This document shows positions 1 to 7,073 of a stretch of 9,869 bases of DNA, piece by piece. The notes below the pieces were generated by a model, which worked only from the letters and a program-made list of their open reading frames with translations, had not been told where the DNA came from and made no database searches. Where the stretch lies: the NCBI GenBank assembly GCA_964486145.1, contig CAZAMT010000145.1:1-9869 (forward strand). The letters are read 5' to 3'. Position 1 is the stretch's first letter. Every line of letters starts with the position of its first letter. Both the position numbers and the translations under genes were made by a program. This DNA is from CAZAMT01 sp964486145. Lineage in GTDB: Bacteria > Bacteroidota > Bacteroidia > Bacteroidales > JAAAOM01.

Positions 1-12
1 CATAATATTTTT

Positions 13-567
13 TTAACCAGGAAATTTTATTTTATAGCTTATATCTACTTTGCCTTTTGATATTGCATTTAATTTCCCGCGCAGTATTCGCTTTTTAAGC
101 GGATTTATACGGTCAACAAACAAAATTCCTTCCAGATGATCGTATTCATGCTGAATGATCCTGGCTTTAATTCCATCAAATTTTTCCCGGTAAAATTTAA
201 AATTCTCATCATAATATTCAATTTCAATATCTGATGGCCTGTTCACATCTTCCCTGATATTGGGTATACTCAGGCATCCTTCATTAAATGGCCATTCATC
301 ACCTTCCCGATAAAGAATAACCGGGTTGATAAATGCTTTTTTAAACCCTTCCAACTCCGGATTCTCTTCTGCCATTGGTGATGCATCAATAACAAAAATA
401 CGTTTTGAAATACCAACCTGAGGTGCAGCAAGGCCAACACCATCAGATTTGTACATGGTTTCAAACATGTCTTCAATAAGCCTGGAAAGCCCATTCATAT
501 CTTCTTCAACTGGTCCTGCTACCTTGCGCAAAACCGGTGATCCATAAACATAAACCGGATATGTCAT
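13..567 (-). CDS. def: Peptide deformylase
   Basis: Removes the formyl group from the initiator methionine of nascent proteins at the ribosome, using a bound metal ion (usually Fe2+). All three family motifs are visible in the 184-residue product: GVGLAAPQVG at residues 43-52, EGCLS at 96-100 with metal ligand C98, and QHEYDHLEG at 139-147 with ligands H140 and H144 and catalytic E141. Length fits the family; the tail after residue 160 is basic. The ATG overlaps the stop of ruvX in an ATGA arrangement, so the two are very probably co-transcribed and translationally coupled. No promoter of its own is seen. The start is supported by the overlap and by the short N-terminus before the conserved P-V-L-R segment (residues 11-14). 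Nothing is missing or odd. Confidence 0.97.
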   Translation of the reverse strand: MTYPVYVYGSPVLRKVAGPVEEDMNGLSRLIEDMFETMYKSDGVGLAAPQVGISKRIFVIDASPMAEENPELEGFKKAFINPVILYREGDEWPFNEGCLSIPNIREDVNRPSDIEIEYYDENFKFYREKFDGIKARIIQHEYDHLEGILFVDRINPLKKRILRGKLNAISKGKVDISYKIKFPG

Positions 568-989
568 CTCATTTCATTTTTCTTGTAATTTAAATAATCC
601 TGTAAAATCAGGTTGGCACTTATCTTATCAACCATGCTTTTGTCTCTGCGTGCCATTTTTTTCACACCGCCCTCAATCATTGCCTGCATCGCAATTTTTG
701 AAGTAAAACGTTCATCAAAATATTCGATGGGAATATTCCCGTACTTCTTTTTGAGCTTATTCACAAAAGGCTGTATAAACTCCATGGATTCTGACAAAGA
801 ACCATCCATTTTCCTGGGATGTCCAACGATAAAATGTTCTATTTGTTCATTTTTTAAATAATCTTCCAGGAAATTCCAAATTTCAGAAGTTTTCACTGTT
901 TCCAGAGAGGTGGCGATGATTTTTAACGGATCGGTTACTGCAACACCTACCCTTTTTCTTCCATAATCGATGGCCATTATTCTACCCAC
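564..989 (-). CDS. ruvX: RuvX/YqgF-family Holliday junction resolvase-like protein
   Basis: RNase H-fold protein of the YqgF/RuvX family, described in other bacteria as a putative Holliday-junction resolvase and as an RNase acting in 16S rRNA maturation; which role applies here is not shown by the sequence. Using the GTG at 989-987 the protein has 141 residues, the usual family size. Visible motifs: AIDYG with acidic D8, then GVAVTD (15-20); VGHPRKMDGS (55-64); FDERFTS (91-97) with E93; and D121 in VDKISANLIL. A longer reading frame opens at 1109, but its extra 40 residues run across a terminator palindrome and a promoter motif and are unlike the family, so I reject that start. A second candidate is the ATG at 977-975. 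GTG is preferred because GGAG lies 8 nt upstream. The stop overlaps the def start by 4 bp. Confidence 0.92.
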   Translation of the reverse strand: MGRIMAIDYGRKRVGVAVTDPLKIIATSLETVKTSEIWNFLEDYLKNEQIEHFIVGHPRKMDGSLSESMEFIQPFVNKLKKKYGNIPIEYFDERFTSKIAMQAMIEGGVKKMARRDKSMVDKISANLILQDYLNYKKNEMR

Positions 990-997
990 AATAATTA

Positions 998-1001
998 CTC
1001 C
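998..1001 (-). promoter_or_regulatory. Ribosome binding site supporting the ruvX GTG start
   Basis: The minus strand reads GGAG here, 8 nt before the GTG at 989-987. This favours GTG over the in-frame ATG 12 nt further in. Bacteroidota rely little on Shine-Dalgarno pairing, so the support is modest. Confidence 0.4.
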
Positions 1002-1017
1002 ATTTACCTGTATGATA

Positions 1018-1050
1018 CAAAAATATAAAATACATGTTATTTTTACTAAA
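1018..1050 (-). promoter_or_regulatory. Putative Bacteroidota-type promoter for ruvX-def
   Basis: On the minus strand 1025-1018 reads TATTTTTG, an exact match to the Bacteroidota -7 motif TAnnTTTG. A TTTAG at 1050-1046, 20 nt upstream, is an imperfect -33 element (consensus TTTG or TTG). Transcription would begin roughly 20-25 nt before the ruvX GTG. The site lies just downstream of the nifJ terminator, a sensible place for a new transcription unit to begin. Confidence 0.5.
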
Positions 1051-1085
1051 TTTAAATAAAAAAGGGCAGTGATCACTGCCCTTTT
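1050..1085 (-). terminator. Hairpin terminator after nifJ
   Basis: Positions 1060-1085 form a perfect 26-bp palindrome with a G/C-rich core (GGGCAGTGATCACTGCCC) flanked by A and T runs. Read on the minus strand the stem is followed by a T-rich run (1063 down to 1054, interrupted by one A), the classic intrinsic terminator form. It sits between the nifJ stop (1204) and the ruvX start (989) and should end nifJ transcription. On the plus strand the following tract is only TTTTG, so termination that way would be weaker; no plus-strand gene needs it. Confidence 0.88.
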
Positions 1086-1203
1086 GATTGTTAAAAACGT
1101 TGACTGCACCTATGATTTAACACACATTTTGGCTATGGTATTCCCGAAGTTTATTCGGAAAATTATTTTAGCCGGTGTCAGTTTTTATTGTTTCAATCCC
1201 TGC

Positions 1204-4200
1204 TTATACTGAATAATCCATGGCAGCCATTCTTTTATAACTGTTATAACGCCATTTGGCGTTTTCTTCTGCTGCAACAAATAATCTTTCAGCTTCTTTA
1301 GGGAATGATTTTGTAAGAGATGTATACCGGACTTCACTCATCAGGAAATTCTGGAAATTATCCCATTTTGGTTCTTTTGAATCAAGCGTGAACGGATTTT
1401 TACCTTCGCTTTCCAGCAACGGATTGTATCGGTAGAGGCTCCAGTAGCCCGATTCAACGGCCAGTTTTTCCTGTTCTTGTGATTTACCCATGCCTGCTCT
1501 TAAGCCATGGTTGATACAAGGTGCATACGCGATGATCAGGGATGGTCCGGGATACGCTTCCGCTTCCCTGACAGCTTTCAGGTACTGGTTCTGGTTTGCA
1601 CCCATTGAAACCTGGGCAACATAAACATAGCCATAACTCATAGCCATGACTCCAAGATCTTTCTTCCGGATTTTCTTACCTGAAGCAGCAAATTTTGCAA
1701 CCGCCCCAACAGGTGTTGATTTAGAAGACTGACCTCCGGTATTTGAATAAACCTCCGTATCGAGTACCAGCAGGTTTACATCTTCACCCGATGCAATTAC
1801 ATGATCAAGTCCGCCAAATCCGATATCATATGCCCATCCATCACCGCCAACAATCCAAACGGATTTTTTGACGAGGTATGGTTTCAGATTCATGATTTCT
1901 TTTCCGACCGGGTCATTTTCATTTTTAAGGGCATCCACAACTTTTTCTGTGGCCATTCTTGATCCTTCGGCATTCTCAATGTTTTCAAGCCATTCACCAA
2001 AAGCTTCTTTTGTTTTTGGATTGATGTTACCGTTTTCGATGGCTTGTTCCATCTTCATAGCCAGTCTCTGACGCATTTTTTTAATACCCAGCGCCATACC
2101 AAACCCATATTCGGCATTGTCTTCAAACAATGAATTAGCCCAGGCCGGCCCATGTCCGTTTTTATTAATGGTGTAGGGCGTTGATGGAGCTGAACCACCG
2201 TAAATTGATGAGCAACCTGTTGCATTGGCAATAACCATTCGGTCGCCAAACAGTTGGGTTACCAGTTTAATGTATGATGTTTCACCACAACCCGCGCACG
2301 CTCCTGAATACTCGAACAATGGCTGTGCAAACTGACTGTTTTTAATTGATTTATCCTTTTGAACAAGGTGATCTTTGTACGAAACGTTTTTATCAATGAA
2401 TTCCCAGTTATCAATTTCTATGGTTTGCTCTTCCATCGGTTTCATTACAAGGGCCTTTTCTTTCGAAGGACAAACATCTGCGCATACCCCGCATCCTGTG
2501 CAATCCAGCGGGCTTAACTGAATCCTGTACTGCAAACCTCCAAAATCCTTTCCGGTTGCTTTCAAGGTATCCATTCCTTCAGGCATTTTTGAGACTTCTT
2601 CCTCATTCAGGAGGAAAGGACGAATGCAGGCGTGTGGACAAACATAAGCACATTGATTACACTGGATACAATTTTCCGATATCCATTCGGGCACTTCAAC
2701 GGCAATTCCTCGTTTCTCATACGCTGTTGTTCCCGAGGGGAATGTACCATCTTCTCGATCTGTGAAAGCACTAACCGGGAGATCATCACCTTTCAGACTG
2801 TTAATGGGCATGACCACATTCTTAACAAAATCAGGCATCCCGGAGATTTCTTCGGAACCATTAAGTTTAATTTTCGCCCAATCCTTGGGTACTTCAATTT
2901 TTTCAACCTGTCCGCCTCTTTCAACTGCAGCAAAGTTCATGTTTACGATTTCTTCACCTTTTTTACCAAAACTCTTAATAATGAATTTCCGCATTTCAGA
3001 AACAGCATTGTCATAAGGTATAACCTCTGAAATTTTAAAGAATGCAGATTGCATGATGGTATTGGTTCTGTTTCCGAGGCCAATATCTTTTGCAATCTTT
3101 GTGGCATTGATAATATAAAAGTTTATATCATTCTCAGCCATGTATTTTTTCACATCATCGGGAAGGCGTTCTTTCGTCTCATTAGCGTCCCAGATGCTGT
3201 TCAGAAGGAAGATGCCATTTTTTTTCAGGCCTTTCAACATGTTATATTTCCCGAGATATGACGGAACATGGCATGCCACCAAATCAGGGGTATTAACAAG
3301 GTATGGAGAGCGTATACGCTGGTCGCCAAATCGAAGATGGGATGTGGTAATACCACCTGATTTCTTTGAATCATACGCAAAATAGGCTTGACAGAACTTA
3401 TCGGTAGATTCCCCAATAATCTTAATGGAGTTTTTGTTTGCTCCAACGGTTCCGTCAGAACCAATTCCATAAAATTTTGCTTCATAGGTACCTTTGGGAA
3501 CAACACTGATTTCAGGTTTCAATGGCAATGATCGGAATGTGACATCATCTACAATGCCTAAGGTAAACTGGTTTTTCGGCTCTTTCTGCTCAAGGTTTTC
3601 AAATACTGTTATTATTTGGGAAGGAGTCGTATCTTTTGAACTTAATCCGTACCTTCCGCCAACAATCAACGGGGCATTTGGTTTGCCATAAAACATTTCC
3701 CTTACATCCATGTACAAAGGATCTCCGTTTGCACCTGGTTCTTTGGTTCTGTCCAATACAGCAATTCTTTTAACTGACTCCGGCAACACATTGTAAAAAT
3801 ACTTCGGAGAGAATGGGCGGTACAGGTGCACACTGATGGCCCCAACCTTTTGACCCTGACCAGTGAGGTAATCAACTACTTCCTTAATGGTTTCAGTTAC
3901 AGAACCCATCGCTATGATGACACTTTCTGCATCTTTGGCTCCGTAATATGTAAATGGATGGTACTCTCTACCAGTTATTTTATACATTTCCTGCATGTAT
4001 TCTTCCACAATATCGGGAACAGCTTCATAAAACTTATTGGCTGCCTCCCGTGCCTGAAAATAGATGTCAGGATTTTGTGCAGTACCTCTGGTTACAGGAT
4101 GTTCAGGATTAAGAGAGCGATCCCTGAATGCCTGAAGAGCCTCTGTATCCATGAGTTTCAACATATCTTCTGTGGTTGGAGCCTCAACTTTTTGTATTTC

Positions 4201-4740
4201 ATGTGATGTTCGGAAGCCGTCGAAAAAATGAAGGAACGGAATTCTTGATTTCACGGATGCCAAATGAGCTACCGCGGCAATGTCCATAATTTCCTGAACA
4301 CTTCCGGTTGCAAGCAATGCGAATCCGGATTGCCTTGTACTCATCACATCGCTGTGATCACCAAAAATAGACAAAGCCTGTGCCGCTAAACTTCTTGCAG
4401 ATACATGGAAAACACCAGGTAAGAGTTCACCAGAAATCTTGTACATGTTGGGGATCATAAGTAATAATCCCTGTGAAGCTGTAAACGTTGATGTTAATGC
4501 TCCAGATTGCAGGGAGCCATGCACAGCGCCTGAAGCTCCTCCTTCCGATTGCATTTCGGTTACATTTACAATTTCGCCAAAAATGTTCTTTCTTCCATTT
4601 GCTGACCATTCATCAATGTATTCCGCCATGGTTGATGATGGCGTAATTGGATAAATTGCAGCAACTTCACTGAACATATACGCAACGTGGGATGCAGCAT
4701 AGTTTCCGTCACAAGTAATGAAATTCTTTTTTTCTGCCAT
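1204..4740 (-). CDS. nifJ: Pyruvate:ferredoxin (flavodoxin) oxidoreductase, single-chain
   Basis: Oxidatively decarboxylates pyruvate with CoA to acetyl-CoA and CO2, passing electrons to ferredoxin or flavodoxin; a cytoplasmic, oxygen-sensitive enzyme of fermentative metabolism. The 1178-residue chain is a complete alpha-gamma-delta-beta fusion. It has the N-terminal pyrimidine-binding domain with YPITPSSTMAEY (30-41, active-site T33), a gamma domain with GSDGTVGANK near 430, and two ferredoxin-type 4Fe-4S motifs: C691/C694/C697/C701 and C747/C750/C753/C757. The C-terminal TPP domain has the proximal-cluster cysteines C815, C818, C843 and C1075, and the TPP/Mg motif GDGWAYDIG from G966 (D967) to NTGGQ near 1000. 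All cluster ligands are present. Compared with my memory of the Desulfovibrio africanus enzyme it matches closely but ends without that protein's C-terminal extension. It is transcribed alone, between a promoter candidate at about 4800 and the terminator at 1050-1085. Other 2-oxoacid specificity is possible but less likely. Confidence 0.97.
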   Translation of the reverse strand: MAEKKNFITCDGNYAASHVAYMFSEVAAIYPITPSSTMAEYIDEWSANGRKNIFGEIVNVTEMQSEGGASGAVHGSLQSGALTSTFTASQGLLLMIPNMYKISGELLPGVFHVSARSLAAQALSIFGDHSDVMSTRQSGFALLATGSVQEIMDIAAVAHLASVKSRIPFLHFFDGFRTSHEIQKVEAPTTEDMLKLMDTEALQAFRDRSLNPEHPVTRGTAQNPDIYFQAREAANKFYEAVPDIVEEYMQEMYKITGREYHPFTYYGAKDAESVIIAMGSVTETIKEVVDYLTGQGQKVGAISVHLYRPFSPKYFYNVLPESVKRIAVLDRTKEPGANGDPLYMDVREMFYGKPNAPLIVGGRYGLSSKDTTPSQIITVFENLEQKEPKNQFTLGIVDDVTFRSLPLKPEISVVPKGTYEAKFYGIGSDGTVGANKNSIKIIGESTDKFCQAYFAYDSKKSGGITTSHLRFGDQRIRSPYLVNTPDLVACHVPSYLGKYNMLKGLKKNGIFLLNSIWDANETKERLPDDVKKYMAENDINFYIINATKIAKDIGLGNRTNTIMQSAFFKISEVIPYDNAVSEMRKFIIKSFGKKGEEIVNMNFAAVERGGQVEKIEVPKDWAKIKLNGSEEISGMPDFVKNVVMPINSLKGDDLPVSAFTDREDGTFPSGTTAYEKRGIAVEVPEWISENCIQCNQCAYVCPHACIRPFLLNEEEVSKMPEGMDTLKATGKDFGGLQYRIQLSPLDCTGCGVCADVCPSKEKALVMKPMEEQTIEIDNWEFIDKNVSYKDHLVQKDKSIKNSQFAQPLFEYSGACAGCGETSYIKLVTQLFGDRMVIANATGCSSIYGGSAPSTPYTINKNGHGPAWANSLFEDNAEYGFGMALGIKKMRQRLAMKMEQAIENGNINPKTKEAFGEWLENIENAEGSRMATEKVVDALKNENDPVGKEIMNLKPYLVKKSVWIVGGDGWAYDIGFGGLDHVIASGEDVNLLVLDTEVYSNTGGQSSKSTPVGAVAKFAASGKKIRKKDLGVMAMSYGYVYVAQVSMGANQNQYLKAVREAEAYPGPSLIIAYAPCINHGLRAGMGKSQEQEKLAVESGYWSLYRYNPLLESEGKNPFTLDSKEPKWDNFQNFLMSEVRYTSLTKSFPKEAERLFVAAEENAKWRYNSYKRMAAMDYSV

Positions 4741-4927
4741 TTTTATCGTGTGTTATTGTTTGAAATTTTAAAATAATTATTCCTTTTCGTAAAGGGTTAC
4801 AAATTTACAATAATTAAAAAATTTATAAGCTTTCATTCATAATGCATTGCTTATTCATTTTGATTTCAAATAATAATGAACTGAAAAGGGTTTGTTACTT
4901 GAAAAATGAATTTGACAGGAAATAAAA
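4741..4927. other. A/T-rich intergenic leader between nifJ and the repeat element
   Basis: No open reading frame of note and no stable hairpin were seen here. It should contain the nifJ promoter and 5' untranslated region. Together with the repeat element at 4928-5111 it fills the 369-bp gap between nifJ and rho. Confidence 0.6.
4800..4807 (-). promoter_or_regulatory. Putative -7 element of the nifJ promoter
   Basis: The minus strand reads TAAATTTG, an exact TAnnTTTG match, about 60 nt before the nifJ ATG. No TTG is present 19-21 nt further upstream, so the -33 half is missing or degenerate. In this A/T-rich gap a chance match is possible. Confidence 0.4.
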
Positions 4928-5111
4928 GAGGGTGTCCAAAATGTCTGAAAAACAATAAAATGCCACAAAGATACCAATGTACACCTTCACGAACAGTCAT
5001 GGCCGGGATTGTGGAACTGAGTAAAACACAAAGAATCACAATGGATTTATATTCCGGAAGTTATTCTTTGTGTTTTGCTATTGGCAAAAATTATACTTTT
5101 TGGACAGCCTC
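4928..5111. repeat. MITE-like element with terminal inverted repeats
   Basis: The left end reads GAGGGTGTCCAAAATGTCT (4928-4946). The right end, read on the minus strand from 5111, is GAGGCTGTCCAAAAAGTAT. These match at 16 of 19 positions, including an exact 9-bp core (TGTCCAAAA). Similarity may extend inward: both arms carry CACAAAGA about 37 nt from the end (4964-4971; inverted at 5065-5072). A further direct copy lies at 5027-5034, and 5023-5036 with 5063-5076 forms a perfect 14-bp inverted repeat around a 26-nt loop. There is no transposase frame inside. Such ends resemble insertion-sequence termini, so a non-autonomous miniature element is the best reading. No clear target-site duplication is visible. 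It could instead be an old intergenic palindromic repeat family, or serve as rho's 3' structure. Confidence 0.5.
5023..5076. repeat. Perfect 14-bp inverted repeat with 26-nt loop downstream of rho
   Basis: AAAACACAAAGAAT at 5023-5036 is the exact reverse complement of 5063-5076. The loop contains the small palindrome TCCGGA (5053-5058). In the rho transcript (minus strand) this would form a long A/U-rich stem starting about 34 nt after the stop codon, not followed by a strong U-run. It may stabilise the 3' end or be part of the surrounding repeat element rather than a true intrinsic terminator. Confidence 0.65.
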
Positions 5112-6702
5112 ATTCTCCGTTCATGGAAATTAAAAATTCTTCGTTGCTATGGGTTTTATTCATGCGATCGCGCAAAAACTCCATTGCTTCAATTGAGTTC
5201 ATGTCAGCAAGATAATTCCTTAATATCCATATGCGGTTCAGGTATTCTTTATCAAGAAGCAGGTCTTCACGTCTGGTACTTGAAAGATTGATATCAACGG
5301 ATGGGAATATCCTTCGATTGGATAGTTTGCGATCCAGTTGCAATTCCATGTTACCTGTACCTTTAAATTCTTCGAAGATTACTTCATCCATTTTCGAACC
5401 TGTTTCGGTAAGCGCAGTTGCTATGATTGTAAGTGATCCACCGTTTTCGATGTTCCTGGCTGCACCGAAAAACCGTTTGGGTTTATGCAAGGCGTTGGCA
5501 TCAACACCACCAGATAAAACCTTACCTGAAGCCGGTGCTACTGTGTTGTAAGCCCTTGCCAGACGGGTTATGGAATCAAGCAGAATCACAACATCATGGC
5601 CACATTCAACAAGGCGTTTTGCTTTCTCAAGTACAATATTTGAAACACGTACATGACGTTCGGCCGGTTCATCAAAAGTGGATGAAATAACTTCGCCATT
5701 TACATTCCTGGCCATATCGGTTACCTCTTCCGGGCGTTCATCAATTAACAAAATGAGCAAATAAACATCAGGTTGGTTTTGCGCGATGCTGTTGGCTATT
5801 TCCTGCAGCAACACGGTCTTACCTGTTTTTGGCTGGGCTACAATCAATCCCCGCTGTCCTTTACCAAGAGGCGCAAACATATCGAGTATACGCATGGAAA
5901 GGGCTGTATTGCCATTTGATGTAATGGTAAATTTCTCCTCAGGAAACAATGGTGTCAGGTAGTCAAATGGTACACGGTCACGTATATAGTCAGGATCTCT
6001 TCCATTGATTTCTTCAACTTTGATGAGAGGAAAGTATTTTTCCCCTTCTTTTGGAGGGCGGATCGTACCTTTGACAGTGTCACCAGTTTTAAGGCCAAAA
6101 AGCTTGATTTGTGATTGTGAAACATAAATGTCATCAGGTGAGTTCAGATAATTAAAATCGGCTGAACGCAGAAATCCATAACCATCAGGCATAATTTCAA
6201 GTACTCCGGAATTTGTGATTAAGCCTTCGAATTCAATGCCTGGACGGTCTTTTTTTTGCGTAGGCTTGTGTGTTTCAACAGGCTTATTATCAGTATAACC
6301 ACTTTTCTTTTCAAATGATTTCTTTGGTTCCTGTTCCGTAACGGTATTCTGTTCCGTAACGGTATCCTGTTTGGGTACTTTAGGTTTTGGTTCCTCTTTC
6401 TTTTTGGGTTCTTCCTTTTTTACTTCAGCCATTGGCTTTGGTTCTTCCTTTACCGGCTCCTTCGGAGTAACTTTTTCAGGTTTTGCATCGGATTTTACTA
6501 CCCTTTTGCGTTTTGGTTTTGCCCGTGGTTTTGGTTTGGGCGCTGCTGGTTTGGTATCTGTAGCAGAAATAGCTTGTTGATCGAGAATTTTGTATATTAA
6601 GTCTTGTTTTTTTAAAGATTCAACCTTCTTAATATCAAGCTCCTTTGCAATCTCTCTCAATTCAGTAACAAGCTTTTTGTTAAGTTCTAAAATATCATAC
6701 AT
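5110..6702 (-). CDS. rho: Transcription termination factor Rho
   Basis: Hexameric RNA-dependent ATPase/translocase that releases RNA polymerase from untranslated transcripts. The 530 residues contain: a Rho N-terminal helical domain (about 1-43); a low-complexity linker rich in Lys, Pro and Glu (about 45-158) that accounts for the extra length over the roughly 420-residue E. coli protein; a cold-shock-like RNA-binding domain (about 160-235, with PDGYGFLR at 172-179); and the RecA-type ATPase domain. Walker A is AQPKTGKT at 289-296 (K295) and Walker B is VVILLD ending in D376. The Q-loop region (SGGVDANALHKPKRFFGAAR) and the EFKGTGNMEL segment are intact. Long linkers of this sort are known in Bacteroidota Rho. 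The ATG at 6702 starts directly on the family N-terminus. No Shine-Dalgarno sequence or exact TAnnTTTG promoter is visible upstream. The TGA stop overlaps the edge of the inverted-repeat element by 2 bp. Confidence 0.98.
   Translation of the reverse strand: MYDILELNKKLVTELREIAKELDIKKVESLKKQDLIYKILDQQAISATDTKPAAPKPKPRAKPKRKRVVKSDAKPEKVTPKEPVKEEPKPMAEVKKEEPKKKEEPKPKVPKQDTVTEQNTVTEQEPKKSFEKKSGYTDNKPVETHKPTQKKDRPGIEFEGLITNSGVLEIMPDGYGFLRSADFNYLNSPDDIYVSQSQIKLFGLKTGDTVKGTIRPPKEGEKYFPLIKVEEINGRDPDYIRDRVPFDYLTPLFPEEKFTITSNGNTALSMRILDMFAPLGKGQRGLIVAQPKTGKTVLLQEIANSIAQNQPDVYLLILLIDERPEEVTDMARNVNGEVISSTFDEPAERHVRVSNIVLEKAKRLVECGHDVVILLDSITRLARAYNTVAPASGKVLSGGVDANALHKPKRFFGAARNIENGGSLTIIATALTETGSKMDEVIFEEFKGTGNMELQLDRKLSNRRIFPSVDINLSSTRREDLLLDKEYLNRIWILRNYLADMNSIEAMEFLRDRMNKTHSNEEFLISMNGE
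6331..6366. repeat. Two tandem 18-bp units inside the rho linker
   Basis: Units 6331-6348 and 6349-6366 differ only at their last base, and a partial third unit (CTGTT) follows. Each encodes six residues on the minus strand (TVTEQ plus N or E), so the duplication keeps frame. It lies in the disordered Lys/Pro/Glu-rich linker, where length change should be tolerated. Confidence 0.9.
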
Positions 6703-7073
6703 TATAAATGGAAATTAAAAATTTGTTTGGCAAATTACTATTCTTCTTGATTTAATTTATCTTGTTTAATTGAATGTATATCGTGGAAAAACTATCAATT
6801 TGGTCTGTTCCCTGGAAATTCAACGCAATATTATATATATAACTATTAATAACCAAAAAAAAAATTAAAATAATTTTAAAATACCTTTTTATTAAAAATT
6901 ATTTTCTAACTTAGAAATCCTTTTTGAAGTTGTAAAAATGCGCTATTTATTCTGATTTAAAGATAAATATAAAAGAATATTTTATTAAAACCTAATTTTT
7001 CTTAAAAAATGCGCCAATAACCGGATTTAACAAAAACCTGTCAGCATAATAACCTAACTAATCTCCTTTAGCC
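6703..7073. other. Divergent A/T-rich intergenic region between rho and rpoD
   Basis: This 371-bp gap must hold the start signals of two divergent genes. It is extremely A/T-rich, with poly-A and T runs around 6854-6900 and a near-palindrome of A/T at about 6865-6880. I find no exact TAnnTTTG on either strand. One-mismatch plus-strand forms are TACCTTTT at 6882-6889 and TAATTTTT at 6993-7000, neither with TTG at the right distance. There is no convincing small gene, hairpin terminator or riboswitch-like structure. Confidence 0.7.

Noticed and set aside
990..1109. N-terminal 40-residue extension of RuvX from an upstream ATG at 1109
   Set aside because: It translates a terminator palindrome and a promoter motif, is unlike the family N-terminus, and would exceed the usual length of about 140 residues.
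1144..1158. CCGAA/TTCGG hairpin just after the nifJ stop
   Set aside because: It has only 5 bp and no following T-run on either strand; the palindrome at 1060-1085 is a far better terminator.
2632..3030. 132-codon reading frame on the plus strand, antisense to nifJ
   Set aside because: It is a shadow of the clearly coding minus strand; the sequence is not like a known protein and there is no start signal.
3826..4206. 126-codon reading frame on the plus strand, antisense to nifJ
   Set aside because: Same reason: it overlaps a highly conserved domain of the oxidoreductase on the other strand.
4906..5133. 75-codon plus-strand reading frame in the gap between nifJ and rho
   Set aside because: It runs through the inverted-repeat element and into the 3' end of rho, has no recognisable domain, and lacks a promoter or ribosome binding site.
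6731..6738. Possible -7 box for rho (minus strand GTAATTTG)
   Set aside because: The TA dinucleotide is displaced relative to TTTG and no TTG lies at the proper distance, so it does not fit the consensus.
6865..6880. A/T palindrome upstream of rpoD
   Set aside because: It consists only of A and T in a stretch of extreme A/T content, so symmetry is expected by chance.
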